From: Saprospiraceae bacterium
Lineage (GTDB): Bacteria; Bacteroidota; Bacteroidia; Chitinophagales; Saprospiraceae
DNA length: 64,000 nt
Assembly (NCBI GenBank): GCA_016718205.1
Contig: JADKEB010000031.1
Location: forward strand, 682,001 to 746,000
Reading direction: 5' to 3'
Shown here piece after piece: positions 45,640-55,267 of this stretch. The translations under genes were made by a program, and so were the position numbers. The notes below the pieces were generated by a model. That model did no database searches, had not been told where the DNA came from, and saw only the letters and a list, made by a program, of their open reading frames with translations. How positions within the stretch are numbered: position 1 is the first letter of the stretch; the number at the start of each line of letters is the position of its first letter.

Positions 45640-45846
45640 TCATTCACTCCTGTATTCCAAAACATCTCCCGGCTGACAATCCAGAGCCCGACAAATGGCA
45701 TCAAGTGTGCTAAACCTTACCGCCTTGGCTTTGCCTGTTTTCAGGATCGAAAGATTGGAAAGTGTCAAATCCACTTTTTCCGATAGCTCATTGAGCGACA
45801 TCTTGCGCTTTGCCATCATGACATCAACATTTACAATTATGGGCAT
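45640..45846 (-). CDS. XRE/Cro-type small regulator (YozG-like)
   Basis: 68 residues forming one HTH domain: KRKMSLNELSEKVDLTLSNLS and STLDAICRALDCQPGDVLEY. It immediately follows the DUF2975 gene, the standard arrangement in which YozG-type regulators go with DUF2975 membrane proteins. Probably controls its own operon. Confidence 0.9.
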   Translation of the reverse strand: MPIIVNVDVMMAKRKMSLNELSEKVDLTLSNLSILKTGKAKAVRFSTLDAICRALDCQPGDVLEYRSE

Positions 45847-45849
45847 GAT

Positions 45850-46386
45850 TTATACAGTTAAGTCGTTTTCGTTTTGAATTTCTATCCCTTTGTTAAATAT
45901 CCGCGATATAACGAAGACAATGGCCGCCATCATCATAAATGCAGCTATGTTGTCCCAATATTCTTCGATAAGGCTCACCTGATATCCTGACTCAATGAGT
46001 CTCTCAGTGTATTGGTGTGCCACGGTGCTAACGATAGCAATAGTAAAGGCTTCATAACTGATCTTTTCTATTAGCTTGGCTATTTCTATGCTGAAAGGCT
46101 TTACCAGATTGAGTTTCATAAAGATTTTAACCACAAGATAAAACAAGTAAGCTTTCAGCAATGACAGCACAATGGCGAAACTCATAATACCCACGTAATG
46201 ATAAAACTGGTTTTGATACATATCAGCAAGGTCGAGACCTTTGTACACATTGTGGGTGGCAATGGGCCTGAAAAGAGTGTAAACAAAATTGAAGATCAAG
46301 GCTCCTGCCTCAACACATAGTCCGATAAAAATTATCCAGGACACTACATTTAATACATCTAAAACTAAATCATTTTTTTTTGACAT
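45850..46386 (-). CDS. DUF2975 family membrane protein
   Basis: 178 residues with four helices (13-33, 62-85, 105-122 and 137-157). Length, four-helix layout and the following XRE gene 3 bases downstream match DUF2975. Its function is unknown. Confidence 0.85.
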   Translation of the reverse strand: MSKKNDLVLDVLNVVSWIIFIGLCVEAGALIFNFVYTLFRPIATHNVYKGLDLADMYQNQFYHYVGIMSFAIVLSLLKAYLFYLVVKIFMKLNLVKPFSIEIAKLIEKISYEAFTIAIVSTVAHQYTERLIESGYQVSLIEEYWDNIAAFMMMAAIVFVISRIFNKGIEIQNENDLTV

Positions 46387-46410
46387 AACAATTAATATTT
46401 AATTACAATG

Positions 46411-46418
46411 CAAAGTTA
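46411..46418 (-). promoter_or_regulatory. -7 box of the DUF2975-XRE pair
   Basis: Minus-strand TAACTTTG fits TAnnTTTG, 25 bases before the ATG at 46386. Confidence 0.55.
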
Positions 46419-46601
46419 ATAAATATTTATTGTTTATCAATGTATATTTACTAAATTATTAAAATATTTTTTCTTATTCGGTGAAAAAAATGAATGAATT
46501 CCGGATTGTAGATATCTGAACACAGGATGTTGTAAAGGTTAAATACCATTAATTGATAACAGTAGCATCATGATTCCGACTGATAAACCATAAGTCTTGT
46601 G

Positions 46602-48026
46602 TCAAAACTTCCTGCTAAAATAGACCCTTATCTCAGGCTTTGGTTCATGTCGGGGATGGTGTTTGTTTTCCCCGTCAGGTTCTGTACGGATCAATCCTGA
46701 AGCCTGAAACTTATATCGACCAAAAGAAGCTGAAAAGCCCAGCTCAGCACTTGGTGCAAGAAGTCTATGTTGGGCCTGGTCGGCACTTCTGATGTAGGTT
46801 TTTTCAATAGCATCACCTGCACCAGAAGAAGATAGTGTATAGGATACTTCCTGAATGTTGAGCAACTGGTATCTGATGCCAACGCCTGCAAATGCTGAGT
46901 AACCTCTCCAAATCGGCTGATAATACCGTGCTGTCAGCGGCACACTAATATAGTTTTCCTTGATTCGGATGTTGTACAGATCAGGTATAGAATTGACTCT
47001 GTAAGTATTGTAAAAGTCCAAACCGGTCCTATATATGTATGCGACAGGATTGTAATATGACCTACCGCCAATCATCACATAATCAATTCCGGAGATCACT
47101 GTCCATCTTTTATTCAGATGATACTCAGCGAATAATCCTGCAACGTAATTCGGTCTGTCACCCAAAGCACCAGTAATTCCAATAGCCCATTTTTGGTTTT
47201 TGGACGAAGGTGTGATTTGTTTGGTTAGCAAGTCAAATCCTCTCTGAGGAATATGCAACATCAGTGGTTTGGCAGATAATGAAGTGATAGCAGACACAAG
47301 GATTTTGGTATCTTCCTGTACCTGAGTATCTTGCTGACCGTTTTCACCCTTGTGTTCAGGATTTTCAATACTTGCTATACCTTCAGACGCATCAGATGTA
47401 TTTTGTACTCCCTTTATATTACCGGATTTAGATTCAGAATGATGCAAGTTTAAGGGATTAGTCTGTTCAATTTGCTGTGTTGGCTCTTGCGTATTTATTC
47501 CGGTTTTTAGAACATTCCGGCTGGCGAAAACTTCATTATTTTTCTCATTTTCATTGAAATAATTATGTGTAGATCCGATATTGTCACGAATAGTTGATTG
47601 TAAGGTAGTTTTAACAGTTGATGTAGCTATTTTATTGGACTTTTCGAGATGATTTATATCATTATTTGATGGTAATATTTCAAGTTTTGACGGTACATTT
47701 TGGGATTCTGACAAGTGTAGAGATTGATCCTGTTTTTTTGGATGTATTGGTTGTGTTACAATTTCACTTTTGACTTTGACATCACTCAACAAGTCAGGTT
47801 TTGTAAAATGTCCCGATCTTTGAAGTAAAAAATATCCTCCAATCATTATAACAGCTATAAAGCCCAATGAAAATACCTTAAATGACATCGTCTGATACCA
47901 TCTGACGGTTGTAGGTATTTGATTGATGACATTCAATATATTTTGAACCTCATCAGCACTGATAGCAGACTCCTTTATAGAGAGCAACTTATTTTTTACG
48001 GCTTTGTCAAAGTCTTCTTTTCTCAT
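46602..48026 (-). CDS. Membrane-anchored protein with barrel-like C-terminus, partner of ECF sigma
   Basis: 474 residues. Residues 1-45 are a cytosolic charged segment, residues 49-68 a single membrane helix (FKVFSLGFIAVIMIGGYFLL), then about 180 residues of low-complexity Ser/Asn/Glu linker. The last 200 residues carry outer-membrane-barrel-like strands (WAIGITGALGDRPNYVAGLF, SVPLTARYYQPIWRGYSAFA, GFSASFGRYKFQASGLIR), ending with IRVYFSRKF. It overlaps the sigma gene by 4 bases, so the cytosolic segment is a likely anti-sigma element. A barrel-like fold attached to an inner-membrane helix through a long linker is odd. Confidence 0.75.
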   Translation of the reverse strand: MRKEDFDKAVKNKLLSIKESAISADEVQNILNVINQIPTTVRWYQTMSFKVFSLGFIAVIMIGGYFLLQRSGHFTKPDLLSDVKVKSEIVTQPIHPKKQDQSLHLSESQNVPSKLEILPSNNDINHLEKSNKIATSTVKTTLQSTIRDNIGSTHNYFNENEKNNEVFASRNVLKTGINTQEPTQQIEQTNPLNLHHSESKSGNIKGVQNTSDASEGIASIENPEHKGENGQQDTQVQEDTKILVSAITSLSAKPLMLHIPQRGFDLLTKQITPSSKNQKWAIGITGALGDRPNYVAGLFAEYHLNKRWTVISGIDYVMIGGRSYYNPVAYIYRTGLDFYNTYRVNSIPDLYNIRIKENYISVPLTARYYQPIWRGYSAFAGVGIRYQLLNIQEVSYTLSSSGAGDAIEKTYIRSADQAQHRLLAPSAELGFSASFGRYKFQASGLIRTEPDGENKHHPRHEPKPEIRVYFSRKF

Positions 48027-48625
48027 CTTGACCTTATGATTTTAAGTTTGTGATAGTGTTGACCATATCTTTCATATATCATTTGTTGGAGCCGCTTTCG
48101 GGCATCACGCAGATTGGACTTAGATGTACCTTCCTGTATTCTGAGTATATCAGCGATTTCTCTGTGATTGTATCCTTCTACTACATAAAGTGTGAAGACC
48201 ATGCGATAGGCAGGTGTCAATTCCTGGATCAAAGTGAGAAGTTCCTCAGCCGCCAGATCGTCTATGACGTTAGTTTGATAATCCAATTCAAATTCCATCA
48301 CATCGTCTAAGGATGACATCAAAGAAAATGATTTATTCTTGCGGTAATGATCTATACAGCTATTGATAAAAATGGCTCTGAGCCAGGATTTGAATGAACG
48401 TGAGCTATCAAATTTGGAAAGATTGCCGAATACTCTTACAAAACCGTCATTGACCATTTCATCGATATCCATAGGGTTTTGAGAATAAAGGACACATATA
48501 GATTTGCCATAAGGCAGATATTGTTCTACCAATGCTTGTTGAGCTTTTCGATCTTTTCTGAGACAAGCTGCAATGATACTATTGATATCATTGAGGTCAA
48601 AACTATTTTTTTTATTAAAGAACAA
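48023..48625 (-). CDS. ECF-type RNA polymerase sigma factor
   Basis: 200 residues. Region 2 lies around residues 25-95 (MDIDEMVNDGFVRVFGNLSKFD, SFKSWLRAIFINSCIDHYRK) and region 4 at about 125-180 (AYRMVFTLYVVEGYNHREIAD, TSKSNLRDARKRLQ). ECF sigmas act with membrane-bound anti-sigmas; its partner overlaps by 4 bases. The upstream region has a MITE-like element (48653-48814). Confidence 0.9.
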   Translation of the reverse strand: MFFNKKNSFDLNDINSIIAACLRKDRKAQQALVEQYLPYGKSICVLYSQNPMDIDEMVNDGFVRVFGNLSKFDSSRSFKSWLRAIFINSCIDHYRKNKSFSLMSSLDDVMEFELDYQTNVIDDLAAEELLTLIQELTPAYRMVFTLYVVEGYNHREIADILRIQEGTSKSNLRDARKRLQQMIYERYGQHYHKLKIIRSR

Positions 48626-48652
48626 TCAACTTATGGATTTTGATATTAGTTA

Positions 48653-48814
48653 AGAGTATGTTTAAAATTTATCCTTTAGCAATAAAATGTTTTATTTTGG
48701 CTACAAATTCGTTAAATTTTTCGTCGAATTGCCCACATTCGACTGCAAAATTTGCCTCTTTTCGCTCAAAATAACTCCATTTTATTATCCAAAAACAAAA
48801 TTTAAACATACTCT
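48653..48814. mobile_element. MITE-like element, family A, copy 2
   Basis: 162 bp with the same perfect 14-bp ends as copy 1 (48653-48666 and 48801-48814). The interior differs in sequence but is also AT-rich, with short internal hairpins. It lies between the divergent sigma and the exported-protein genes, so it may supply or separate their promoters. Part of the frame that seems open upstream of 48942 is inside this element. Confidence 0.8.
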
Positions 48815-48941
48815 AATATACGAAGACAATTTCAAAATGGTGTGGTGCTTCAAAATATTTTTTCCACACCACACCATTTCCAGTGATGATGCGTATTGTT
48901 GTGGTATTCAATTTTTATTACAAAATCAAAAATTTATATCC

Positions 48942-49709
48942 ATGTTAAAAAGAAATTTAATGGCTCTTATTGCTGCATTTTTCATCCTGATCCATCCCAA
49001 CTTGAACGCACAAGATACCGAAAATGTAACTGTAAACAGCGATACTACCAAAACACTTTTCTCCAATCTCAAATTCAACACACTCGGATTGTATATAGCT
49101 CCTGAAGTGCAATTTAGTCAATTAGCTGGAGAGTTTACAGGAATGAGGGGTGGCTCATTAATGGCTATCATCAATAAGAAGTTTGCATTTGGAGCTACGG
49201 TGACGACCAATCAAAGGAATTTCACTCCAATAGATTTCAATGTCAATCAAGCACTACGACTCCAATATCGGAGTGTTGGGGCAAGAGCTGAATACACCTT
49301 TGCTCCACACAAATTGGTTCATATTTCTATTCCACTTACATTGGGATATGGTCATGCATCTGTAGATTCTACCAACGCATTTATCCACCTCTACGATCGA
49401 GATAAGGTTGATTTTAACGGACATAGTGTATTTGTTGGTTTTGGCAGCAAATCAATTGGATATCGCATGCACAGATTTAATACAACTCGTTTTGCATTTG
49501 TCCAACCCGCAATACATCTGGACCTGAACATCTTCAGATACGGAAAACTTTTTGTCGGAGCAGGTTACAGAATCAATATTTATCACGCTGACAGCAATAC
49601 TTCTTTAGTCAATCTGACCAATGCTCATCTGAGCGGTCTAACCATTCAGACAGGCGTGAAACTAGGTATATTCGGAGTGAATATCAGGAAGAAACAAGAA
49701 GGAGAATAA
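48942..49709 (+). CDS. Exported beta-barrel-like protein (255 aa)
   Basis: Starts at ATG 48942 with a signal peptide (KRNLMALIAAFFILIHPNLNA, cleavage near AQ-DTE). The mature protein has repeated beta strands (GLYIAPEVQFSQLAGEF, KFAFGATVTTNQRNFTP, FVGFGSKSIGYRMH) and looks like a small outer-membrane barrel. The frame is open further upstream, but that part lies in the MITE-like element and is not protein-like. Followed by a hairpin at 49730-49762. Function unknown. Confidence 0.8.
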   Translation: MLKRNLMALIAAFFILIHPNLNAQDTENVTVNSDTTKTLFSNLKFNTLGLYIAPEVQFSQLAGEFTGMRGGSLMAIINKKFAFGATVTTNQRNFTPIDFNVNQALRLQYRSVGARAEYTFAPHKLVHISIPLTLGYGHASVDSTNAFIHLYDRDKVDFNGHSVFVGFGSKSIGYRMHRFNTTRFAFVQPAIHLDLNIFRYGKLFVGAGYRINIYHADSNTSLVNLTNAHLSGLTIQTGVKLGIFGVNIRKKQEGE

Positions 49710-49729
49710 TGTGAATAAGATATAAACGA

Positions 49730-49762
49730 GGTAGTAGACCAATTGCCCATTGGTCTACTGCC
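49730..49762 (+). terminator. Hairpin after the exported beta-barrel-like gene
   Basis: Stem GGTAGTAGACCAAT / ATTGGTCTACTGCC with a 5-base loop, then TTGTTT. Likely terminator although the T run is short. Confidence 0.6.
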
Positions 49763-49819
49763 TTGTTTATGTGGGTGTATCCCTTTTTTGCACTGAAATT
49801 GTTTAAACTGCCCGCAACC

Positions 49820-49845
49820 CCTGCCTGACTACGTAGGCAGGTAGG
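49820..49845. repeat. GC-rich palindrome
   Basis: CCTGCCTGACTACGTAGGCAGG is palindromic around TACGTA. Similar to 15572-15592 and 18144-18163. No gene is seen in 49710-50102. Confidence 0.55.
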
Positions 49846-50009
49846 CTCATTCCCACACAAATCGTGGCAAGCTCTGAAGAGCCTGTCAAGCTGCTTGAGA
49901 CATCCCACGCCATTAACATTTGATTGGACGGGCGGCTTTCGCAGTTCCTTCTTTGTTGAGTAAAGTATTTTACTCAATTCTCGTCATAGACGAGACCATT
50001 CAGTCACCT

Positions 50010-50056
50010 TGTCCAAAATTAAATTTTATCACTTTCGCTCAAACATAAAAATTAGT
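50010..50056. mobile_element. MITE-like family A, partial copy
   Basis: 47 bases (CCTTGTCCAAAATTAAATTT... to CATAAAAAT) are a near-exact reverse complement of the left interior of copy 1 (4127-4175), differing at a few bases. One terminal repeat is not adjacent, so it is a broken fragment. Confidence 0.65.
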
Positions 50057-50102
50057 ACATAATCAAAGTCATATGCCATTTTAATGGGATTTTGTTCACC
50101 AA

Positions 50103-51275
50103 TCATTTGCTGAATTCCTCCGCAAGGTTTTCCAACATTTGAAGGCATTGTTCCAATTGTTCTATAGCCACAAACTCATCTGCCCGATGGGCTTGAGCAA
50201 TATCACCAGGTCCGCAAATGATGGTTTCAAATCCTTCATTACTAAATTGGCCTGCTTCAGCTGCATATGCCACTGTTTGTAAGTGGTGGTTTCCAATGAT
50301 TTTTTTGATCAAATCTACTACAGGAGAATCATTTCTGGTACCTAATGGTGGAACCGGCGGGTGATCCTCTCTGGTCTCAATAGAGAAGCCCGGAAACTTC
50401 TGTTGCAATTCACTCTCTACAGATTGGCTATATACATCAAACTCTTTTATAATGTCTCTTACATCATGCCCGGGTATCACTCTTACATCCCAATAAAAGG
50501 TACATTTGTCAGCTATGACATTTGGAGCGATGCCTCCCTGAATTTTGCCAACATGGATGGAAGAATGAGGTGGGTTAAATCTGTTGTCTTTTATATTGCC
50601 GGATGCGTAATCGTCCATCTTCTTTTCCAGCCATTGGATCAATCGTGCACTCACATGAATGGCACTCACTTCGTCTTTGATACGACTGGAATGCCCGGCA
50701 GAACCATTGACCGTCGTTTCCAGCACGCAGATACCCTTCTGACCTACTACAGGGTGCATCATGGAAGGTTCTCCTATGATGGCGAAAGCAGGTTTTTCTT
50801 TATATTTATGATGTACAGCTGCAGCCAATTCCTCACCTGCAAGACATCCTATCTCTTCATCATATGAAAACGCAAAATAAACAGGTCTTTTTAAGTCAGA
50901 TTTTTTAAATACTTCAATCGAAGCCAGGCAACAAGCTAAAAATCCTTTCATATCACACGACCCGCGACCATATAATTTGTCTTCTTTTTTAGTCAGGACA
51001 AATGGTTTTGTAGTCCAGTTTTGCCCTGCCACGGGTACCACATCTGTATGACCTGAAAGTATGACACCACCATCTGTGGGATGACCTATCCTGCATAGAA
51101 GAGATGTTTTTGTAAGATCAGTATTTGGAATCAGATGAAATTCGATGCCGGCATCATTAAGAATGGAGATAATATAATCCATAATTTCAAGATTGGATTG
51201 TCCTCCCAATACTTGAAAACTGACTAGATCCTTTAATATCTTAATACAATGATTCAGTGCTTTTTTTGTTGGCAT
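50103..51275 (-). CDS. argE: Acetylornithine deacetylase-like M20 peptidase
   Basis: About 390 residues of the M20/ArgE-DapE family. Zn-binding motifs: ILSGHTDVVPVAG, YGRGSCDMKGFLACCL, FSYDEEIGCLAG (Glu-Glu) and IGEPSMMHP; C-terminal CGPGDIAQAHRADEFV. The N-terminal block FQVLGGQSNLEIMDYI fits ArgE-like proteins. It cleaves the acetyl group of an N-acetylated amino acid, most likely N-acetylornithine. The ATG at 51275 is preferred over a TTG at 51293. A MITE-like element lies just upstream. Confidence 0.87.
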   Translation of the reverse strand: MPTKKALNHCIKILKDLVSFQVLGGQSNLEIMDYIISILNDAGIEFHLIPNTDLTKTSLLCRIGHPTDGGVILSGHTDVVPVAGQNWTTKPFVLTKKEDKLYGRGSCDMKGFLACCLASIEVFKKSDLKRPVYFAFSYDEEIGCLAGEELAAAVHHKYKEKPAFAIIGEPSMMHPVVGQKGICVLETTVNGSAGHSSRIKDEVSAIHVSARLIQWLEKKMDDYASGNIKDNRFNPPHSSIHVGKIQGGIAPNVIADKCTFYWDVRVIPGHDVRDIIKEFDVYSQSVESELQQKFPGFSIETREDHPPVPPLGTRNDSPVVDLIKKIIGNHHLQTVAYAAEAGQFSNEGFETIICGPGDIAQAHRADEFVAIEQLEQCLQMLENLAEEFSK

Positions 51276-51302
51276 GATTGAGTTTTTATGCAAAATTAAG
51301 TA

Positions 51303-51463
51303 TTAGTGTTATGTTAAGGTTAAATTGACTGATGACATATTGTATCTTTTCCATTTGTTGATGAACTCCTTCCTTAGCTAAGGCTCAGGTCGAACCCTCA
51401 CCTTGATCAAAAGTAAAATCTACTTAAAATTGATCCATCATTCAATAATTAAAATAACACTAG
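51303..51463. mobile_element. MITE-like element, family B, copy 1
   Basis: 161 bp with imperfect inverted ends (TTAGTGTTATGTTAAGG at left; ATAACACTAG at 51454-51463). It is similar throughout to the copy at 57840-58007 and shares internal blocks such as GTTAAATTGAC and CCTTGATCAAAAG. No open frame. Its right end overlaps the last codons of deoC and contains the deoC stop. Confidence 0.8.
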
Positions 51464-52494
51464 GCCATAGGATGCCTATATGATGCTGAGTATCTGCCCG
51501 TGACAAAATGCTCAATTTGTCTTTCAATATCTCCGAGCAGGCTGCTGGCTCCAAATCTGAAAAGCTCAGGTTCCAGCCATTCGTTACCCAGTTCTTCTTT
51601 CATGAGTATCAGATAGTTGAGCGCATCCTTTGCTTTAGAAATGCCTCCTGCAGGTTTATAGCCTACTTTGTATCCCGTAAGTGCAAGGTACTCTCTGATG
51701 GCTCTGATCATAATCAAACTCACAGGTAATGTAGCGTTGACAGACTCTTTACCTGTGCTGGTCTTGATAAAATCCGATCCTGCCATCATAGCCACCATAC
51801 TTGCTTTAGCGACTTTAGTGAGTGTTGGTATTTCTCCTGTGGCAAGTATCGTTTTCATATGTGCATGACCACATGCTTTTCTGAATGCGGCAATTTCGTC
51901 GTACAAACCTTTCCAGTCCGATTGCAATACCTGAGCCCTGCTGATCACGATGTCTATCTCTGATGCGCCGGCTGCGACGGACATCTGAATTTCCCTTAAC
52001 TTTTGGTCCATGGATATCTGACCAGCCGGAAACCCTGTAGAAACGGCTGCTATGGGTATATTGCTTCCTTTTAAGGCATCAACGGCATATGGTATCAAAT
52101 TGTGATACACGCAGATTGCTCCGGTGGTGAGATTGGCATCCTGCATACCCATTGCCTCTAAAAGGTCTTTTCGCACAGGGTTTTTGGCTTTAGCACACAG
52201 TCTGAGTACATTTCCTCGGGTGTCATCGCCTGCCAATGTAGTCAGATCCATACAGGAAACAGCTTTCAAAAGCCATGCTGCCTGCCATTCTTTTTTGACC
52301 GTTCTGCGTGTACTTATGGTAGCGGCCCTTCTCTCTACGGCGCTTTTGTTGATATTGATATGCTCAATAAACGATGCATCAAATGGAATGCCATCGTTGC
52401 GCATGATATGAATTTTTGTCTTAGACTCCGTGATTATTTTTTTTTCTTTTGATTTGACTGTCATCATTTCACTTTTTTGATGGCTATTAAGCAA
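51460..52494 (-). CDS. deoC: Deoxyribose-phosphate aldolase
   Basis: 344 residues, longer than typical bacterial DeoC by an N-terminal extension of about 60 residues. Class I aldolase motifs are DLTTLAGDDTRGNV, ASEIDIVISR and the Schiff-base Lys in FIKTSTGKES, then GYKPAGGISK. It splits 2-deoxyribose-5-phosphate into acetaldehyde and glyceraldehyde-3-phosphate. It overlaps the phosphorylase gene by 8 bases. The TAG stop sits in the CTAG end of a MITE-like element. Confidence 0.92.
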   Translation of the reverse strand: MLNSHQKSEMMTVKSKEKKIITESKTKIHIMRNDGIPFDASFIEHININKSAVERRAATISTRRTVKKEWQAAWLLKAVSCMDLTTLAGDDTRGNVLRLCAKAKNPVRKDLLEAMGMQDANLTTGAICVYHNLIPYAVDALKGSNIPIAAVSTGFPAGQISMDQKLREIQMSVAAGASEIDIVISRAQVLQSDWKGLYDEIAAFRKACGHAHMKTILATGEIPTLTKVAKASMVAMMAGSDFIKTSTGKESVNATLPVSLIMIRAIREYLALTGYKVGYKPAGGISKAKDALNYLILMKEELGNEWLEPELFRFGASSLLGDIERQIEHFVTGRYSASYRHPMA

Positions 52495-53785
52495 ATATTG
52501 TTTTTATCAATGGGGTTTCTTCAGGCTTTTCAGTGCTAAAGGTATATGCCTTTTGCATATGTTCCAAGGCGTTAACAAATAATTTTTCATTATTACAATG
52601 CAAAACTGCCAGGACATCACCTTCAATTATTGTATCGCCCACTTTTTTTATTAATTCTATTCCTGCACTATGATCTATCGCACTTTCTTTGGTTTCCCTT
52701 CCAGCACCAAGTTTTACCGATGCCAGACCAATTTCCATGGCATTGAGATGTTTGACAAATCCTGAGAATGTAGCCTTGAACTCAAATTTATAAGTTGCTT
52801 TTTTGAAATGACCTGTGTGAAGAGCATATTGAATATTGCCGCCTTGGATTTTGACGAGTTCTACAAATTTTTCAAAGGCCTTTCCATTTTCCAGTAATGC
52901 TCTGAGTTGTTTTTTGGCAGAAGCCGCGCCATCAGCTTTCCCACCTAACACCATCATCTGCGCCCCGAGTTCGAGACACAATTCCGTGAGATCATCAGGA
53001 CCTTTACCCTGTAAAGTATGAATAGCCTCAATCACTTCGAGGGAATTGCCAATAGCATACCCAAGAGGTTCTTCCATGTCAGTCACCACTGCTACAAGTT
53101 TTCTGCCCATATTTTTTGCTGTAGCAAGCATTATTTCAGCCAGTTTGCTGGCATCTTCAATGGTTTTTATGAAAGCCCCATCGCCAATCTTAAGGTCTAT
53201 CACAATTCCGTCTGCACCACAAGCCAGTTTTTTGCTCATGACACTGGAAGCGATCAGAGAAATATTGTCCACCGTCCCTGTCACGTCCCTCAAAGCGTAT
53301 AATTTTTTATCAGCCGGGACTAACCTCGAATTCTGGCTACAGATAGCAATACCATGTTTTTTGACAAGGTCACAAAAATGTTCAGCTGTCATATCCACAT
53401 TAAAACCTGGAATTGACTCCAGTTTGTCTAAAGTACCTCCTGTATGTCCAAGTCCCCTTCCGGACATTTTTGCTATCGGCACACCTGCTGCAGCCACCAA
53501 AGGACCTAATACTAATGTTGTCTTGTCTCCAACTCCACCAGTACTGTGTTTATCAATTTTGATTCCCGGAATCGAAGATAAATCTATTAAATCTCCGGAA
53601 CGCATCATAGCATCTGTCAGGTAAGCAGTCTCCTGATCATTAAGACCGTTGAAATATACTGCCATCAGCCATGCTGCTACCTGATAATCAGGTATATGCC
53701 CGAAAACAAAACCGTCTATGATCTCATTGATTTCGTCAGGACTGTGTACTCCTCCGTTCCTTTTCTTTTTAATTAGATCCAGCAA
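52487..53785 (-). CDS. deoA: Pyrimidine-nucleoside/thymidine phosphorylase
   Basis: 432 residues. The family signature KHSTGGVGDKTTLVLGP and the anion-binding SGRGLGHTGGTLDKLE are intact; KLACGADGIVIDLKIGDGAF carries the pyrimidine loop. It phosphorolyses thymidine or uridine to the base and (deoxy)ribose-1-phosphate. It lies between deoB and deoC in the same transcript. Confidence 0.92.
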   Translation of the reverse strand: MLDLIKKKRNGGVHSPDEINEIIDGFVFGHIPDYQVAAWLMAVYFNGLNDQETAYLTDAMMRSGDLIDLSSIPGIKIDKHSTGGVGDKTTLVLGPLVAAAGVPIAKMSGRGLGHTGGTLDKLESIPGFNVDMTAEHFCDLVKKHGIAICSQNSRLVPADKKLYALRDVTGTVDNISLIASSVMSKKLACGADGIVIDLKIGDGAFIKTIEDASKLAEIMLATAKNMGRKLVAVVTDMEEPLGYAIGNSLEVIEAIHTLQGKGPDDLTELCLELGAQMMVLGGKADGAASAKKQLRALLENGKAFEKFVELVKIQGGNIQYALHTGHFKKATYKFEFKATFSGFVKHLNAMEIGLASVKLGAGRETKESAIDHSAGIELIKKVGDTIIEGDVLAVLHCNNEKLFVNALEHMQKAYTFSTEKPEETPLIKTIFA

Positions 53786-53832
53786 TGTGTTATTATTTTA
53801 TACATGGGTTACGGATTTCTGATGTGAGAAAC

Positions 53833-55008
53833 CTACGACAAACAAATTTCATCCTTAAAACTCAAACCTACTGTCTCAAATTCTATGCCTAAAATATCAG
53901 CAATAGTGGCAGCGATATCTGCAAATGACTTTCTCACTCCAAAATTTATTGCAGGTATTATACTTTTACCGTACACGATGATGGGTATATACTCTCTGGT
54001 ATGATCTGAGCCAGGCCATGTGGGGTCATTGCCGTGGTCTGCTGTGATGATCAATACATCATCATCATACATCGCCCCCATGATGTCTGGAAGGTACTTA
54101 TCAAACTCTTCAAGGCAAGCTGCATATCCGGCTACATCCCTTCTATGACCATATATCATGTCAAAATCGACAAGATTGGTAAAAATAAGACCATCTGATT
54201 TATTAGTTATGGAGTTGATAGTAGCGATGATACCTTCATGATTATTGGTTGTTTTGATGGATTTGGTTACATTTTTACCAGCAAAAATATCAAAAATTTT
54301 ACCGATACCCAGGACTGTTTTACCTTCCTTTTCGACAGCTGTCAGAAGGTTGTCAGGTGGTAGTATTGCAAAGTCTTTTCGGTTTTTTGTTCTCGTATAT
54401 TCTCCCGAATTGCCAATAAATGGTCGGGCTATCACCCTTCCAACCTGCAAGTCTCCGGTCAGCATCTTTCTTGCAATACTGCAAATTTCATACTGCCTTG
54501 CGATGGAAATGATATCTTCGTGCATGGCAATTTGGAAAACGCTGTCTGCTGAAGTATAAACAATAGGATATCCTGTCGTCATATGTTCATCTCCCAGATC
54601 ATTGATAATGACGGTTCCCGAAGCAGCGTAATTGCCCAAAGTTTTGACGCCGATAGCTTTTTCAAATGCATCTATAAAAGACTCCGGAAAGCCATCTGTA
54701 AATGTGGGGAAAGGCTCATGTAGCACAGAACCGGCAATCTCCCAATGACCGGTAGTGGTATCTTTACCTGATGAAATTTCAGCAGCCTTACCGAATGCTC
54801 CGGCAGGTTCCGCCGTTTTAATTAATGCGTTTTCGGCATCAATATTACCTAAACCAAGCTTTATTAAATGGGGTATATGAAGATTAGAAACCCTTGCGGC
54901 AATATGTCCCAAGGTATTGGTGCCCTCGTCTCCATATGCCTTCGCATCTGGTAGAGCACCTATCCCTACGCTGTCCAATACTATTAATATAACTCTTTTG
55001 ATTTCCAT
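53833..55008 (-). CDS. deoB: Phosphopentomutase
   Basis: 391 residues, alkaline-phosphatase-like fold. Metal motifs: VLDSVGIGALPDA, GKDTTTGHWEIAG (active Thr) and TADHGNDPTWPGSDHTREY. It converts (deoxy)ribose-1-phosphate to the 5-phosphate, feeding DeoC. The ATG at 55008 fits the usual start MEIKRVILIVLD; a longer frame reaches 55032. First gene of the deo run. Confidence 0.93.
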   Translation of the reverse strand: MEIKRVILIVLDSVGIGALPDAKAYGDEGTNTLGHIAARVSNLHIPHLIKLGLGNIDAENALIKTAEPAGAFGKAAEISSGKDTTTGHWEIAGSVLHEPFPTFTDGFPESFIDAFEKAIGVKTLGNYAASGTVIINDLGDEHMTTGYPIVYTSADSVFQIAMHEDIISIARQYEICSIARKMLTGDLQVGRVIARPFIGNSGEYTRTKNRKDFAILPPDNLLTAVEKEGKTVLGIGKIFDIFAGKNVTKSIKTTNNHEGIIATINSITNKSDGLIFTNLVDFDMIYGHRRDVAGYAACLEEFDKYLPDIMGAMYDDDVLIITADHGNDPTWPGSDHTREYIPIIVYGKSIIPAINFGVRKSFADIAATIADILGIEFETVGLSFKDEICLS

Positions 55009-55267
55009 TTTACAATTACTAAAAGGTAACAAAGATACTATAAATCCTTGATAATTTGTGAAGTTGATATTTCAAAAAGACTAAATCTGAAACAAAAAAC
55101 AATGTACGTTATATTGAATATCTTTACCAAAGCGAATATTAATCATAAGAATTCTTACTCTTCTGATAAAAAAAAGATCCTTGCCAAGATGAATGACAAA
55201 GATCTTATTTTTCGTAAATTACTATCAGACTAGTGGTATCGATCTAAAAGTATTAACTTAATGTATC

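Noticed and set aside
55048..55233. Plus-strand frame of 61 codons between deoB and trxA
   Set aside because: Very Lys/Asn/Ile-rich, begins with TTG, no signature; typical of AT-rich non-coding DNA.
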